From Planctomycetota bacterium (lineage in GTDB: Bacteria; Planctomycetota; Brocadiia; SM23-32): a DNA stretch of 13,626 nucleotides. This document shows positions 6,728 to 13,626 of this stretch, one piece after another. Numbering within the stretch: the first letter of the stretch is position 1; every line of letters begins with the position of its first letter. The notes beneath the pieces were generated by a model that worked only from the letters and a program-made list of their open reading frames with translations, was not told the origin of the DNA and did not search any database. Both the position numbers and the translations under genes were made by a program. The DNA is taken from the NCBI GenBank assembly GCA_018334735.1, contig JAGXLK010000011.1:1-13626 (forward strand), written 5' to 3'.

Positions 6728-8239
6728 ATGTCAGGATATGAAAACAGATTGCCGTTTCGCACCATTGCGGACCGGGCTTTTCGGTGGGGAACCGGCCGGT
6801 TGGCGATTTTCGTTATAGCATTCATAGTGCTTTGGGTTTTCTGTGTTCCGTTACGGGCGGGGGAGAGCGCTGAGAAGAAACCAATCCCCGTCATTTTCGA
6901 TACCGATATCGGCGAAGATATCGACGACCTCTGGGCGCTGGTCTACCTGGTGCGTTCGCCGGAGATCGACGTCAAACTCATCACCACCGGTTTCACGCTG
7001 CCGGTCAAGAAAGCGAAGATCGTCGCCAAAACGCTCGGTCGGATAGGCCGAACGGACATCCCAATCGGGGCCGGAGTCGGACGCCGAGATTATAATACGA
7101 ATTACCGACCCTGGGTCGATGATTTCGATCTGAAAGACTACAAGGGGAAAGTCTACAAAGACGGTGTGGGAAAGCTTATTGAGACCGTCCATGCGGACAG
7201 AACCGGACGGCTCAAGATCATCGCCGTCGGGCCGATGCAGACGCTCGCCGGAGCGCTGAAGCGCGATCCGTCTATCGCCAAAAAGGCGGAACTGATCGCA
7301 ATGGCCGGGAATTTCAGCCATCTGGACAAGAAAGATTCGGCTAAATTGCGCGCGGAAAGCAACGTAAGATGCAAAATCTCCGAAGCGCAAAAAGTCTTCG
7401 CGGCCAACTGGAAAAAGATCCTCATTGCGCCCGCCGAATCGTCCCGAAGAGTTCAGCTCTTCGACGAACGCTACAAACACGTGCGCCACAGTGACGATCC
7501 CGGAGCGAAGACGATCATGGAGGTGTATGATCTCTGGGAGGAAAATGCTAATTGGGCAAATTATGATACGAAAATTCAGAGTTCGCATTTGTACGACACC
7601 ATGGCCGTCCACATGGCGTGGAACACTTCCCGGTTCAAAACAGAGCCTCTGCTGATGCGAATTACTGACGAGGGGCATACGGTCGTCGATAAGGAAAAGG
7701 GCCACCGCGTGTTTGCGGCCCGAAAATGGTCTGATGATGACGATTTGCGGCAGTTCAAAACCGAACTCGTGCGACGGATCGCCGGTTCCCTGCCCGGAAC
7801 CGGAGTTCGGCTCGGGGTGGCCGATGTTACTGCCAGCATGAACCAGGAACGGGCCCGCAAAATTCTCCCCGGGGGAAAACTGCATCGCCAGAACAAAGCA
7901 TGGTCGGCCAGGAGAACCGACAAAAAACCGCAGTGGTTCCAGCTTGAGCTGAGTCAGCTCGCCGAGGTGCGGATGCTCAAGATTGCCTTCGCCCATGGAC
8001 GGCGCTGGCCGGAAAAAGTCGAGATCCGCACTTCCCTCGACGGCAACCAGTGGCAGACGCTCTTCGATGCGGCCAACAAGACGAAAACAAGTAAGTTCAA
8101 ATCGTATAAGCTCAAACCGATTCGGGCTAAATACATCCGCGTGGTGGTCAAGGGCCACGGGACATGGCACGCGACGATTGTCAAAGGCGTGCGGGTGTAC
8201 GGTTTTCGAGCGGAAAGGTCACCAAAAACCGCCCCGTGA
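6728..8239 (+). CDS. Secreted inosine/uridine-type nucleoside hydrolase with C-terminal F5/8 (discoidin) domain
   Basis: The protein has 503 residues. The ATG at 6728 is preferred over the in-frame TTG at 6713; no clear Shine-Dalgarno precedes either. Residues 24-44 are a hydrophobic export signal (RLAIFVIAFIVLWVFCVPLRA). Residues 53-350 are an IUNH-like fold: DTDIGEDIDDLWAL at 58-71 supplies the calcium-binding aspartates, VGPMQTLAGAL (167-177) and AMAGN (191-195) are typical, E210-x-N212 matches the sugar-binding EFN, and Asp290 in YDTMAV matches the final metal ligand. The residue usually His in HDPxAV is Tyr289, and the Asp usually after EFN is Lys216. Residues about 362-493 are a discoidin/CBM32-like domain (VTAS, WFQLEL, RTSLDGNQWQ, KYIRVVV, GVRVYG) that may bind carbohydrate. 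The reaction is probably hydrolysis of an N-ribosyl or related glycoside outside the cytoplasm. Substrate specificity is not predictable. Confidence 0.88.
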   Translation: MSGYENRLPFRTIADRAFRWGTGRLAIFVIAFIVLWVFCVPLRAGESAEKKPIPVIFDTDIGEDIDDLWALVYLVRSPEIDVKLITTGFTLPVKKAKIVAKTLGRIGRTDIPIGAGVGRRDYNTNYRPWVDDFDLKDYKGKVYKDGVGKLIETVHADRTGRLKIIAVGPMQTLAGALKRDPSIAKKAELIAMAGNFSHLDKKDSAKLRAESNVRCKISEAQKVFAANWKKILIAPAESSRRVQLFDERYKHVRHSDDPGAKTIMEVYDLWEENANWANYDTKIQSSHLYDTMAVHMAWNTSRFKTEPLLMRITDEGHTVVDKEKGHRVFAARKWSDDDDLRQFKTELVRRIAGSLPGTGVRLGVADVTASMNQERARKILPGGKLHRQNKAWSARRTDKKPQWFQLELSQLAEVRMLKIAFAHGRRWPEKVEIRTSLDGNQWQTLFDAANKTKTSKFKSYKLKPIRAKYIRVVVKGHGTWHATIVKGVRVYGFRAERSPKTAP

Positions 8240-8272
8240 GTCCAAACGATCGGAGAATGGGACACTGACGCC

Positions 8273-9655
8273 ATGAACAGGGAAACAAACGGTCCGGAAC
8301 GTGGGGTTCCCCCGAACCTTTTGTTCGTTTTCGCGGACCAGCTCGGGGCGGCGTATATGGGTTGTTACGGGCATCCGCAGGTGCAGACGCCTAATCTTGA
8401 TCGTCTGGCCGGCCAATCTGTGTTTTTCCGAAACGCGTACACGGCAACGCCTTTGTGCACGCCGTTTCGCGGCACGCTGTTTACGGGGAGATACCCGGTG
8501 CAGACGGGGATCTGGCGCAACAGCTACCGTATCCCGGGTTCGGAGACCACGCTGGCGGAACTGTTCAACGAGGCCGGTTATGCGACAAGTTATGTGGGCA
8601 AATGGCATCTCGCGGGACCGCCCCGCAAGACGTGGGTGCCGCCGATTGAACGGGGCGGGTTCCAGGATTTCATCGGATGGGACTGCGGACACGTGCGGCA
8701 TATCAACCAGGAGTATTTCGATGGCGACGATCCTGAAATCCTGAAGATGTCCGGACATGAAACCGATGCGATGACTGACATCGCTCGGGAGAGACTTCGT
8801 CGGTGTGCTGAAGGTGACAAGCCATTTTGCATGTTCGTATCCTACCAGGCGCCGCATCCATTCTGTGAGCCGCCGGATGAATACCTCGATTTGTACCGGG
8901 ATCGTTCGCTTTCGTATCGCCCGACCGTCGACCACGATGCCCGCTTCACGGGCTACGGCGAAGAATCCGCCGAGATGCCTGTCAGGGAATGGACCGAGCG
9001 GTATTTTGGCGAGATCAGCCATCTCGATGCCGCCATCGGACGTCTGCTCGGGGAACTCGAGGGTCTGGGACTCGCCGACGACACCGCGGTTGTGTTCTCG
9101 TCGGATCACGGGGACATGGGCGGATGTCGTGGACTTTTCGAGAAAGCTGTACCGTACGAGGAAGCAAGCTGGATCCCCCTGATCGTGAGGTTGCCGGGAC
9201 AGGAGAAGGGCCGGGAGACGGACGTGCTGTTTTCATCTGTCGACTTTTTGCCGACACTTCTCGGTCTGTGTGGATTGCCACCGGCCGGGTCAGCGGAAGG
9301 CGTCGATTACGCTCCTTTGCTGCGTTGTGAGGGTGATGCTGAAAGACGCGAGCATTTAATCATGCAGTTTGAAGGCTGGTCATGCATTCGGTGCGGGGAT
9401 GACAAACTGACGCTTGATCCTGAAGGAACAATCCCGCGGGAGCTTTATCGTCTGAGCGACGCCCCGTTCGAGCAGACCAATCTCGTCGCAGAAGCCGAAG
9501 AGCAGCGAACCGTCGAAGAGCTTCAGGAAGCCTACTTGAGCTGGCTGGAGGATGCCCGGACCCGCGTCGGGAACGTCGCAGAGGCGTCCATGGTGTCGCC
9601 GGCGCTACGTGAATCGGATGCCGACGCACAAGGCGGCGGGAACAAGACAATCTGA
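8273..9655 (+). CDS. Sulfatase 2 (type I, formylglycine-dependent)
   Basis: This is a 460-residue sulfatase of a different subfamily from sulfatase 1. The signature is C-T-P-F-R-G-T-L-F-T-G at 62-72. Cys62 is the formylglycine site, but the fourth position is Phe instead of Ser or Ala; the minimal C-x-P-x-R recognised by formylglycine-generating enzyme is kept. Other site residues are Asp22-Gln23 (ADQLG), Arg66, Lys110 and His112 (GKWHLAG), His195 (QAPHPF), Asp278-His279 (SSDHGDM) and Lys291 (FEKAVPYEEASWIPL). The C-terminal part ends with the usual LYRLSDAPFEQTNL module and a low-similarity tail from about 435. The start lies 33 nt after the nucleoside hydrolase stop, so the two genes are probably cotranscribed; no strong Shine-Dalgarno is visible. 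No signal peptide is present. Confidence 0.92.
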   Translation: MNRETNGPERGVPPNLLFVFADQLGAAYMGCYGHPQVQTPNLDRLAGQSVFFRNAYTATPLCTPFRGTLFTGRYPVQTGIWRNSYRIPGSETTLAELFNEAGYATSYVGKWHLAGPPRKTWVPPIERGGFQDFIGWDCGHVRHINQEYFDGDDPEILKMSGHETDAMTDIARERLRRCAEGDKPFCMFVSYQAPHPFCEPPDEYLDLYRDRSLSYRPTVDHDARFTGYGEESAEMPVREWTERYFGEISHLDAAIGRLLGELEGLGLADDTAVVFSSDHGDMGGCRGLFEKAVPYEEASWIPLIVRLPGQEKGRETDVLFSSVDFLPTLLGLCGLPPAGSAEGVDYAPLLRCEGDAERREHLIMQFEGWSCIRCGDDKLTLDPEGTIPRELYRLSDAPFEQTNLVAEAEEQRTVEELQEAYLSWLEDARTRVGNVAEASMVSPALRESDADAQGGGNKTI

Positions 9656-9960
9656 GGAGAGGACGATACCCGGCGGACGGCAGGGACCGACGCTCTCGGC
9701 TGGCCCCGTGAAGAGTAAAAGGAGCCATTTGCGTTGATCAGAAATGCTGGAGTTGTTGAGAAGATGGTTTAGCCTCAAGAACCGGTTTTTCGCCCCATTG
9801 CCCCCCGCGCGGGCCGATTCGACACAACGATAAGGTCGCAGGCAAGATGGTACTATAACGGCACCCCCGCGCAGTGCCCGGCTACGAGACCCTGGCGTGT
9901 TCTGTATGACAGGCATCGTACGCCTTTAGCGTGCGTTACACTCACCCATTCAGGTCTAAA

Positions 9961-10099
9961 TGTCATTGCGAGGCCTTCCGCGTAGCGGGACGCCGCGGCA
10001 ATCTTGGTGTTGGGCTGAAAAAACGACGAGATTGCTTCGCCCATCTTACGATGGACTCGCAATGACTCATGAAGCGGTATCTCCGGGCTAAATACGTAC
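9961..10099 (-). repeat. Dispersed repeat R1, copy B (inverted relative to copy A)
   Basis: The core at 9961-10066 is bounded by terminal inverted repeats: TGTCATTGCGAG at 9961-9972 and CTCGCAATGAC at 10056-10066. Homology with copy A continues outside that core on one side (to about 10099, the TTTAGCC block). It is about 6.4 kb from copy A and in opposite orientation. The CATTGCGAG...GAAGCAATC theme is, as I recall, a widespread intergenic repeat type in many bacterial genomes. No transposase is encoded, so this is MITE-like or REP-like. Confidence 0.8.
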
Positions 10100-10184
10100 A
10101 TCCTGCCTGTCAGTGGTCTGGCTGCGAGGAGCAAAGTGTTCTTGTTGGCGGGCCTTCCTCCCCTGCACTTCTGCAAGATTTGTC

Positions 10185-10237
10185 CGCCTCAAGTCCAGTT
10201 TCGCCCGCCGTTGGCAGGCTCAGCTGAACTCGAGTCT
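10185..10237 (+). repeat. Dispersed palindromic repeat R2, copy B
   Basis: This copy matches R2 copy A (6263-6315) at 49 of 53 positions. All four differences are in the hairpin tip, where this copy reads GCCCGCC-GTT-GGCAGGC. The tip still pairs, apart from one C-A mismatch. Confidence 0.82.
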
Positions 10238-10347
10238 GCAGGATACGCGGTCGAGAAGCGGGGCCTGAGTGCTTGAACGGGACCGTTGCAGAGGGTAAGC
10301 TCTGTATAAAGTTGCCTGTTTGATTCTGAGAAGAATAGGAGGACATT

Positions 10348-10699
10348 ATGTATGATCTGGTTCGAGTGTCTCCTGAAGAGGCCGGTAGTGCTTGCGCTTG
10401 GTGCGGAAAAACCATACCCGACGGCGTGCCGGTCTTCGCTATGGGCGGCAAGTTGAGAGCCGGCGCCGATCTGTCTGAGTATGAGGGAGGGCGGTGTCCG
10501 CATGACGCTCGCCACCGAAGATCGTAGCGTTGTTGCTATTGTGCCGCCTCCGGACTCTGACGCTGCAAAGGAAGGCTACGATTTTATGTTCATGGTTTGT
10601 TCGCAAGACTGTGCGAGAGAACTCAAAGACGCAATGGAGGCTGAACAAGCTCTCGGCGATGCGCTTTTTGAGAATATCGATAGGATATCAGGTAACTGA
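10348..10699 (+). pseudogene. Small four-cysteine (zinc-ribbon-like) protein, interrupted by a +1 frameshift
   Basis: A perfect AGGAGG at 10337-10342, 5 nt before ATG 10348, marks a real start. The first frame runs 59 codons to TAG at 10525-10527. The second half reads on in the +1 frame to TGA at 10697. Skipping one G in GAGGGAGGG (10483-10491) gives a coherent 116-residue protein: CAWCGKTIPDG near the start (Cys16, Cys19), an acidic middle, and MVCSQDCARELKDAM near the end (Cys84, Cys88). The CxxC plus CxxxC spacing suggests metal binding, most simply one zinc. The break may be a one-base sequencing or assembly error, a recent mutation, or a programmed frameshift. An alternative is two overlapping genes, but neither half has a complete cysteine set. 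The sialidase gene starts 27 nt downstream. Function is unknown. Confidence 0.75.
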
Positions 10700-10726
10700 G
10701 AGCTTCCCACCGGCAGATAAACGCCA

Positions 10727-11947
10727 ATGAAGGTTACAAACATCGCGGGGAAGTGCTGGGGACATGCGGTTCAATGCAATATTGCTTTTTTAACCATATT
10801 TGGAGCAATCTCAATGACTGCGGCTGCGCAGGATTCACCCGTTAAAACGGTAGTGTTTCCCAGAGATGGGAGAACTGTCCATCGCATTCCCTCGATAGTC
10901 GTATCCACGCACGGCACAATTCTGGCCTTTGCTGATCGGCGGGTGGGTTCAAGGAGCGATTGGGGCCACCGTACGGACGTTGTTCTGCGGCGCAGCACGG
11001 ATGACGGAGAAACGTGGCAGCCGGTGCAGACGCTTTTCGGCCAGGATTCCGTCTGCGCGCACGGAGGACCTGCGGTTGTGGATCGGCGGACGGGACGAGT
11101 CTTCAAGTTTTTCCGCAAAGCGCCAACGGCATTCAAGAATTCGGCTGAAATGGTCACGGCCATGGCCGACCGCCAGGAACATGCAAAATGGTGGGAGTGG
11201 GGCGCGGGGAACTACGTATGCAGGAGTGATGATGACGGCAAAACCTGGACTGAACCGAAGCGACTGAAGATAAATCATCCCGAGATCAAAGACTTGACTC
11301 AGGTCGGCAACGGCGTCCACGGAGTTCAACTTGACGACGGTACGCTGGTGATCCAGGGCGGCGGAGGCCTGCGCCCTCACCTGCAGCGCTGGGAAGACAA
11401 CTCAAAGCTGTCTTTCTTGCTGTTGAACACGAACGGGGGTAAGACCTGGGAGATTGGTGCTCAGTGGTACGTTGCCGGTGCGATGAGGGAATTCGCTCTG
11501 GCGCCCCTTGCCGGCGGACGGCTCTATGTGAATCAGCGGGCACGGTCTTTTCGCCGCGTCGCGTGGCTGAAGGGAGTTCAAGACGAGACCGTCACCCAGC
11601 AGCCCGACAAAAACTTGATCGATCCGGGGTGTCACGCTGGTTTGGTCATGCTTCGTCAAGCCGTGGATGGCCAATCTGTCTTGCTGTTCAGCAACCCCCC
11701 GAATGTCAATCCTCATCCAGATGAATTTTATCCCGAAGGACGTTACGGTCTCGCCCTGCGTATGAGTTTGGACGAAGGCAAAACCTGGTCGCCGGCCAGG
11801 CAACTTGAGAAAGGGCTCTCCGCCTACAGCGATCTGGCCGAGGGCCGCGATGGCACAATTTACTGTCTTTATGAAACCGGCAAGTCATTCTACTCCGAAA
11901 ATGTCACGGTGGCACGTTTTGGTATTGAGTGGTTACAGACGGAATAG
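10727..11947 (+). CDS. Secreted sialidase-like (BNR/Asp-box) glycosidase, GH33-type
   Basis: The protein has 406 residues and an export signal with its hydrophobic core at about 18-31 and a likely cut after TAAA (residue 34). The mature part is a six-bladed propeller by family resemblance. Four Asp boxes, S/N-x-D/N-x-G-x-T-W, are at 90-97 (STDDGETW), 167-174 (SDDDGKTW), 234-241 (NTNGGKTW) and 347-354 (SLDEGKTW). The putative active site is complete: Arg53 in HRIPS, Arg72 in ADRR, Asp78, Glu255 in REFAL, Arg271, Arg339 in EGRYGL and Tyr367 in AYSDLAE, in the usual order of exo-sialidases. The reaction would be release of terminal sialic acid or a related nonulosonate outside the cytoplasm; related BNR proteins can have other substrates. 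It lies 27 nt after the small zinc-ribbon-like gene and 58 nt before the oxidoreductase, so it is probably in one operon. No good Shine-Dalgarno is visible. Confidence 0.85.
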   Translation: MKVTNIAGKCWGHAVQCNIAFLTIFGAISMTAAAQDSPVKTVVFPRDGRTVHRIPSIVVSTHGTILAFADRRVGSRSDWGHRTDVVLRRSTDDGETWQPVQTLFGQDSVCAHGGPAVVDRRTGRVFKFFRKAPTAFKNSAEMVTAMADRQEHAKWWEWGAGNYVCRSDDDGKTWTEPKRLKINHPEIKDLTQVGNGVHGVQLDDGTLVIQGGGGLRPHLQRWEDNSKLSFLLLNTNGGKTWEIGAQWYVAGAMREFALAPLAGGRLYVNQRARSFRRVAWLKGVQDETVTQQPDKNLIDPGCHAGLVMLRQAVDGQSVLLFSNPPNVNPHPDEFYPEGRYGLALRMSLDEGKTWSPARQLEKGLSAYSDLAEGRDGTIYCLYETGKSFYSENVTVARFGIEWLQTE

Positions 11948-12005
11948 GCCCTGAGGTCCTTTTCTCGCCGGATCAAGGCGGGTTGCATTTAGCCGGAGAA
12001 ATAGA

Positions 12006-13280
12006 ATGAGATGTGTCACAGAGCCTGAGAGGAATCTTCCTGTAATCGATGAAAAGGATGTCGCTGTGGTTGGCGCTGGACCGGCGGGGATCGGTGCCGC
12101 TATCGGTGCGGCTCGGGCCGGTGCGAGGACGCTCCTCCTGGAGCGATACGGATGTGTGGGCGGCAATATGACGGTGGGCGGTGTCCTCAATATCCGGCAG
12201 TACACGGACGATGAAAAACAGATTATAGGTGGTGTGGCAGCAGAACTTGCGGACCGGATCCGTGAAAGAGGCGGCACGCGCGAGACGCCGGCTGAGGGAC
12301 GCTATGTGCGGCACGATCCGGAGATTACCAAGTATGTAGCCCAGGAGATGCTGCTGGAAGAAGGTGTGAAACTTCTTCTTCACACCGATTTCGCGGACGC
12401 TGTTGTCGAGAAGGACAAAGTGCAAGGTGTGGTTACGGAGAGCAAGTCAGGGCGGTCGGCGATTCTGGCAAACGCCACTGTGGATGCAACCGGCGATGGG
12501 GATGTGCTCTGGCAGGCGGGAGCATCTTTTGAGAAGGCGGATCGTAAGACGCTGCAACCGATGACCCTGACTTTTGTGATGGGCGGTGTTACTTGTTGGC
12601 CTGAACCAGGGACTCAGGAGCTCCGGGAAGCCGCTCAGGCTGAAATCGAGACCGGTACGTTTCCCATCGCTAAACCCCCTTCGCTTTTTCCCCTGAGACG
12701 CGAGGGCTGGGTGTATGCCAATGCTACCCGCATTCCGGGGGACCCCACGGACACTGAGGATCTGACAAACGGGGAAATCGAAGGCCGACGGCAGATGATG
12801 GCGTTGGTGGAATGGCTTCGCCAAAACGCGTCTGGGTACGAAAACGCTTTTGTGGTTCGAAGCGGCGCGCGAGTTGGTCCGCGCGAGAGCCGATGCCTCA
12901 ACGGACTTTATACGCTGACGCGGGAGGACGTGCTGGCATACCGGCAGTTCGACGATACTATTGCTCTGGCCGCTTACGGTATCGACATCCATTATTCCGG
13001 TCAGGGCGGCGAGATGACCTGGCTTGAACCCGGTCGCTGCTACGGTATCCCATATCGATCTCTCGTGCCCGAACGTGTCGACGGACTGGTGGCATCGGGA
13101 CGTTGCATCTCAGCGGATCGCGCTGCGATGGGTTCAGCACGGGTGATGGCGATCTGCATGGCCACGGGCCAGGCGGCCGGCGTGGCGGCTGCCCTCGCCG
13201 CCGAATCAGGACTCCTCCTGCGTGATCTGGACGCGGCTGATATCCGACAGACGCTCATCGGACAGGGGGCAATACTTTAG
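12006..13280 (+). CDS. FAD-dependent oxidoreductase (FAD_oxidored/PF12831-like)
   Basis: The protein has 424 residues. ATG 12006 is supported by GGAG 7 nt upstream. A dinucleotide-binding Rossmann fold opens the protein (VAVVGAGPAGIGAAIGAARA, G23-x-G25-x2-G28), strand two ends in Glu46 (TLLLE), and GCVGGN (49-54) follows. The second FAD-contact motif ATGDGD is at 161-166. VGPRESRCLNGLYTLTREDV (290-309) and MGSARVMAICMATGQAAG (375-392) are typical of this oxidoreductase family. No signal peptide, membrane segment or iron-sulfur cysteine cluster is seen, so it is probably soluble and cytoplasmic. The substrate cannot be read from the sequence. Its position 58 nt after the sialidase-like gene suggests oxidation of a released sugar or a cofactor-linked step, which is inference only. 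Confidence 0.88.
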   Translation: MRCVTEPERNLPVIDEKDVAVVGAGPAGIGAAIGAARAGARTLLLERYGCVGGNMTVGGVLNIRQYTDDEKQIIGGVAAELADRIRERGGTRETPAEGRYVRHDPEITKYVAQEMLLEEGVKLLLHTDFADAVVEKDKVQGVVTESKSGRSAILANATVDATGDGDVLWQAGASFEKADRKTLQPMTLTFVMGGVTCWPEPGTQELREAAQAEIETGTFPIAKPPSLFPLRREGWVYANATRIPGDPTDTEDLTNGEIEGRRQMMALVEWLRQNASGYENAFVVRSGARVGPRESRCLNGLYTLTREDVLAYRQFDDTIALAAYGIDIHYSGQGGEMTWLEPGRCYGIPYRSLVPERVDGLVASGRCISADRAAMGSARVMAICMATGQAAGVAAALAAESGLLLRDLDAADIRQTLIGQGAIL

Positions 13281-13409
13281 CTTCGGTCGATCGGCATTGA
13301 AAACGGCCATCAAAACCACCGTCCCATCATTTCTTCTGTCGGCCATTTGTTTTCGGAGGCAAACGCGCATTGTTCTATTTTCGCATCGGATGCCGCGCAG
13401 CGATTGCGG

Positions 13410-13440
13410 TTGCGAGAAGTTTCTACCAGAATGTTATAAT
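13410..13440 (+). promoter_or_regulatory. Sigma-70-type promoter with extended -10
   Basis: TATAAT at 13435-13440 matches the consensus perfectly and is preceded by TG at 13432-13433 (TGnTATAAT, extended -10). A moderate -35, TTGCGA, is at 13410-13415 with a long 19-nt spacer. It stands 39 bases upstream of a GTG start that has a perfect Shine-Dalgarno, in the 198-nt gap after the oxidoreductase. A new transcription unit therefore likely begins here. Confidence 0.6.
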
Positions 13441-13478
13441 GATCGGGCACTTGATACCGCATTTTCAGGAGGCGATTC

Positions 13479-13626
13479 GTGGCAGAGCGGAACTTTTCGA
13501 TGATTGAATATTTCAACCGGTTGGCAGCGGAACATGTTCCCGAGATGTCTTTCCAGGGAGAGACCGAACAGGACTGGCGCGACTGGCGGGAAAAGGGGTT
13601 TCCGAAACTGAAAGAGCTGCTCGGCT
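13479..13626 (+). CDS. Partial protein, possibly alpha/beta-hydrolase (esterase-type) N-terminus
   Basis: Only the first 49 codons are present; the gene runs off the right edge. GTG 13479 is chosen because AGGAGG (13467-13472) lies 6 nt upstream. An in-frame ATG at 13500 is the alternative and has no such site. The peptide begins MAERNFSMIEYFNRLAAEHV and continues with DWRDWREKGFPKLKELLG. The T-x2-D/E-W-x2-W...K/R-x2-LLG pattern resembles the N-terminal helix that precedes the catalytic domain of dienelactone-hydrolase/acetyl-xylan-esterase-like proteins. No catalytic residues fall inside the window, so the family is a suggestion only. No signal peptide is seen. Confidence 0.6.
   Translation, partial: MAERNFSMIEYFNRLAAEHVPEMSFQGETEQDWRDWREKGFPKLKELLG

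Larger units (their letters stand above)
9656..10347. other. Second repeat-containing gap
   Basis: No gene is recognised in these 692 nt. The region holds a TAAAG-loop hairpin at 9917-9935 (CGTACGC-CTTTA-GCGTGCG on the plus strand), R1 copy B in inverted orientation and R2 copy B. From 9656 to 9910 I see nothing distinct. Close to the next gene, TATAAA at 10305-10310 could be a -10, but the nearest candidate -35 boxes (TTGCAG 13 nt and TTGAAC 26 nt upstream) are badly spaced. Confidence 0.6.

Noticed and set aside
6851..8170. 439-codon minus-strand frame opposite the nucleoside hydrolase
   Set aside because: No motif is recognised and the plus-strand gene has unmistakable family motifs.
4615..9655. 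The two sulfatases as a tandem duplication
   Set aside because: They share only the family motifs; active-site surroundings (CAPAR versus CTPFR, GKLDLA versus GKWHLA) and C-termini differ, so they belong to different subfamilies.
10273..10310. Promoter TTGAAC/TTGCAG with TATAAA before the small zinc-ribbon-like gene
   Set aside because: Spacers of 26 and 13 nt are outside the usable range; kept only as a remark in the gap entry.

Overview
The window is a bacterial chromosome segment in which every recognisable gene lies on the + strand. The gene content is secreted and cytoplasmic sugar-degrading enzymes with two sulfatases, and the gaps between gene groups are filled with short hairpin-forming repeats. 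This looks like a member of the Planctomycetota/Verrucomicrobiota/Kiritimatiellota/Lentisphaerota (PVC) group or a similarly sulfatase-rich uncultured lineage. There is no rRNA or other phylogenetic marker, so the assignment is an inference only.

Layout. (1) 1-504: 3' part of a gene with a BamE/SmpA-like N-terminal stretch and a tail built from seven degenerate C-x-C-[ND]-x-[VI] hexapeptides. I do not recognise it as a named family, and it is the best candidate here for something undescribed. (2) 997-3411: GH116-type (DUF608) beta-glycosidase. (3) 3412-4614: a 1.2-kb gene-free repeat island with hairpins that share a TGAA loop, one copy of a longer dispersed repeat (R1), and low-complexity repeats. 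(4) 4615-6003: sulfatase 1. An IS1380-family transposase remnant follows directly; it is frameshifted and split by a palindromic repeat. (5) 6728-8239 and 8273-9655: secreted nucleoside hydrolase with a C-terminal F5/8-type (discoidin) domain, then sulfatase 2, probably one transcript. (6) 9656-10347: second gene-free repeat region with R1 in inverted orientation and a second copy of R2. (7) 10348-10699 (frameshifted four-cysteine small protein), 10727-11947 (secreted sialidase-like BNR protein) and 12006-13280 (FAD-dependent oxidoreductase), closely spaced and probably one operon. (8) A near-consensus promoter and the first 49 codons of another protein, possibly an alpha/beta hydrolase, running off the right edge.

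The genes fit a glycan or glycoconjugate scavenging locus. Sulfatases remove sulfate, the sialidase-like and GH116 enzymes cleave glycosidic bonds, the nucleoside hydrolase releases sugar from nucleoside-like substrates, and the oxidoreductase may act on a released product. The sialidase and nucleoside hydrolase have export signals. The GH116 enzyme and both sulfatases show none, so processing may be split between envelope and cytoplasm. No transporter, regulator, sulfatase-maturating enzyme, tRNA, rRNA or CRISPR array was found.
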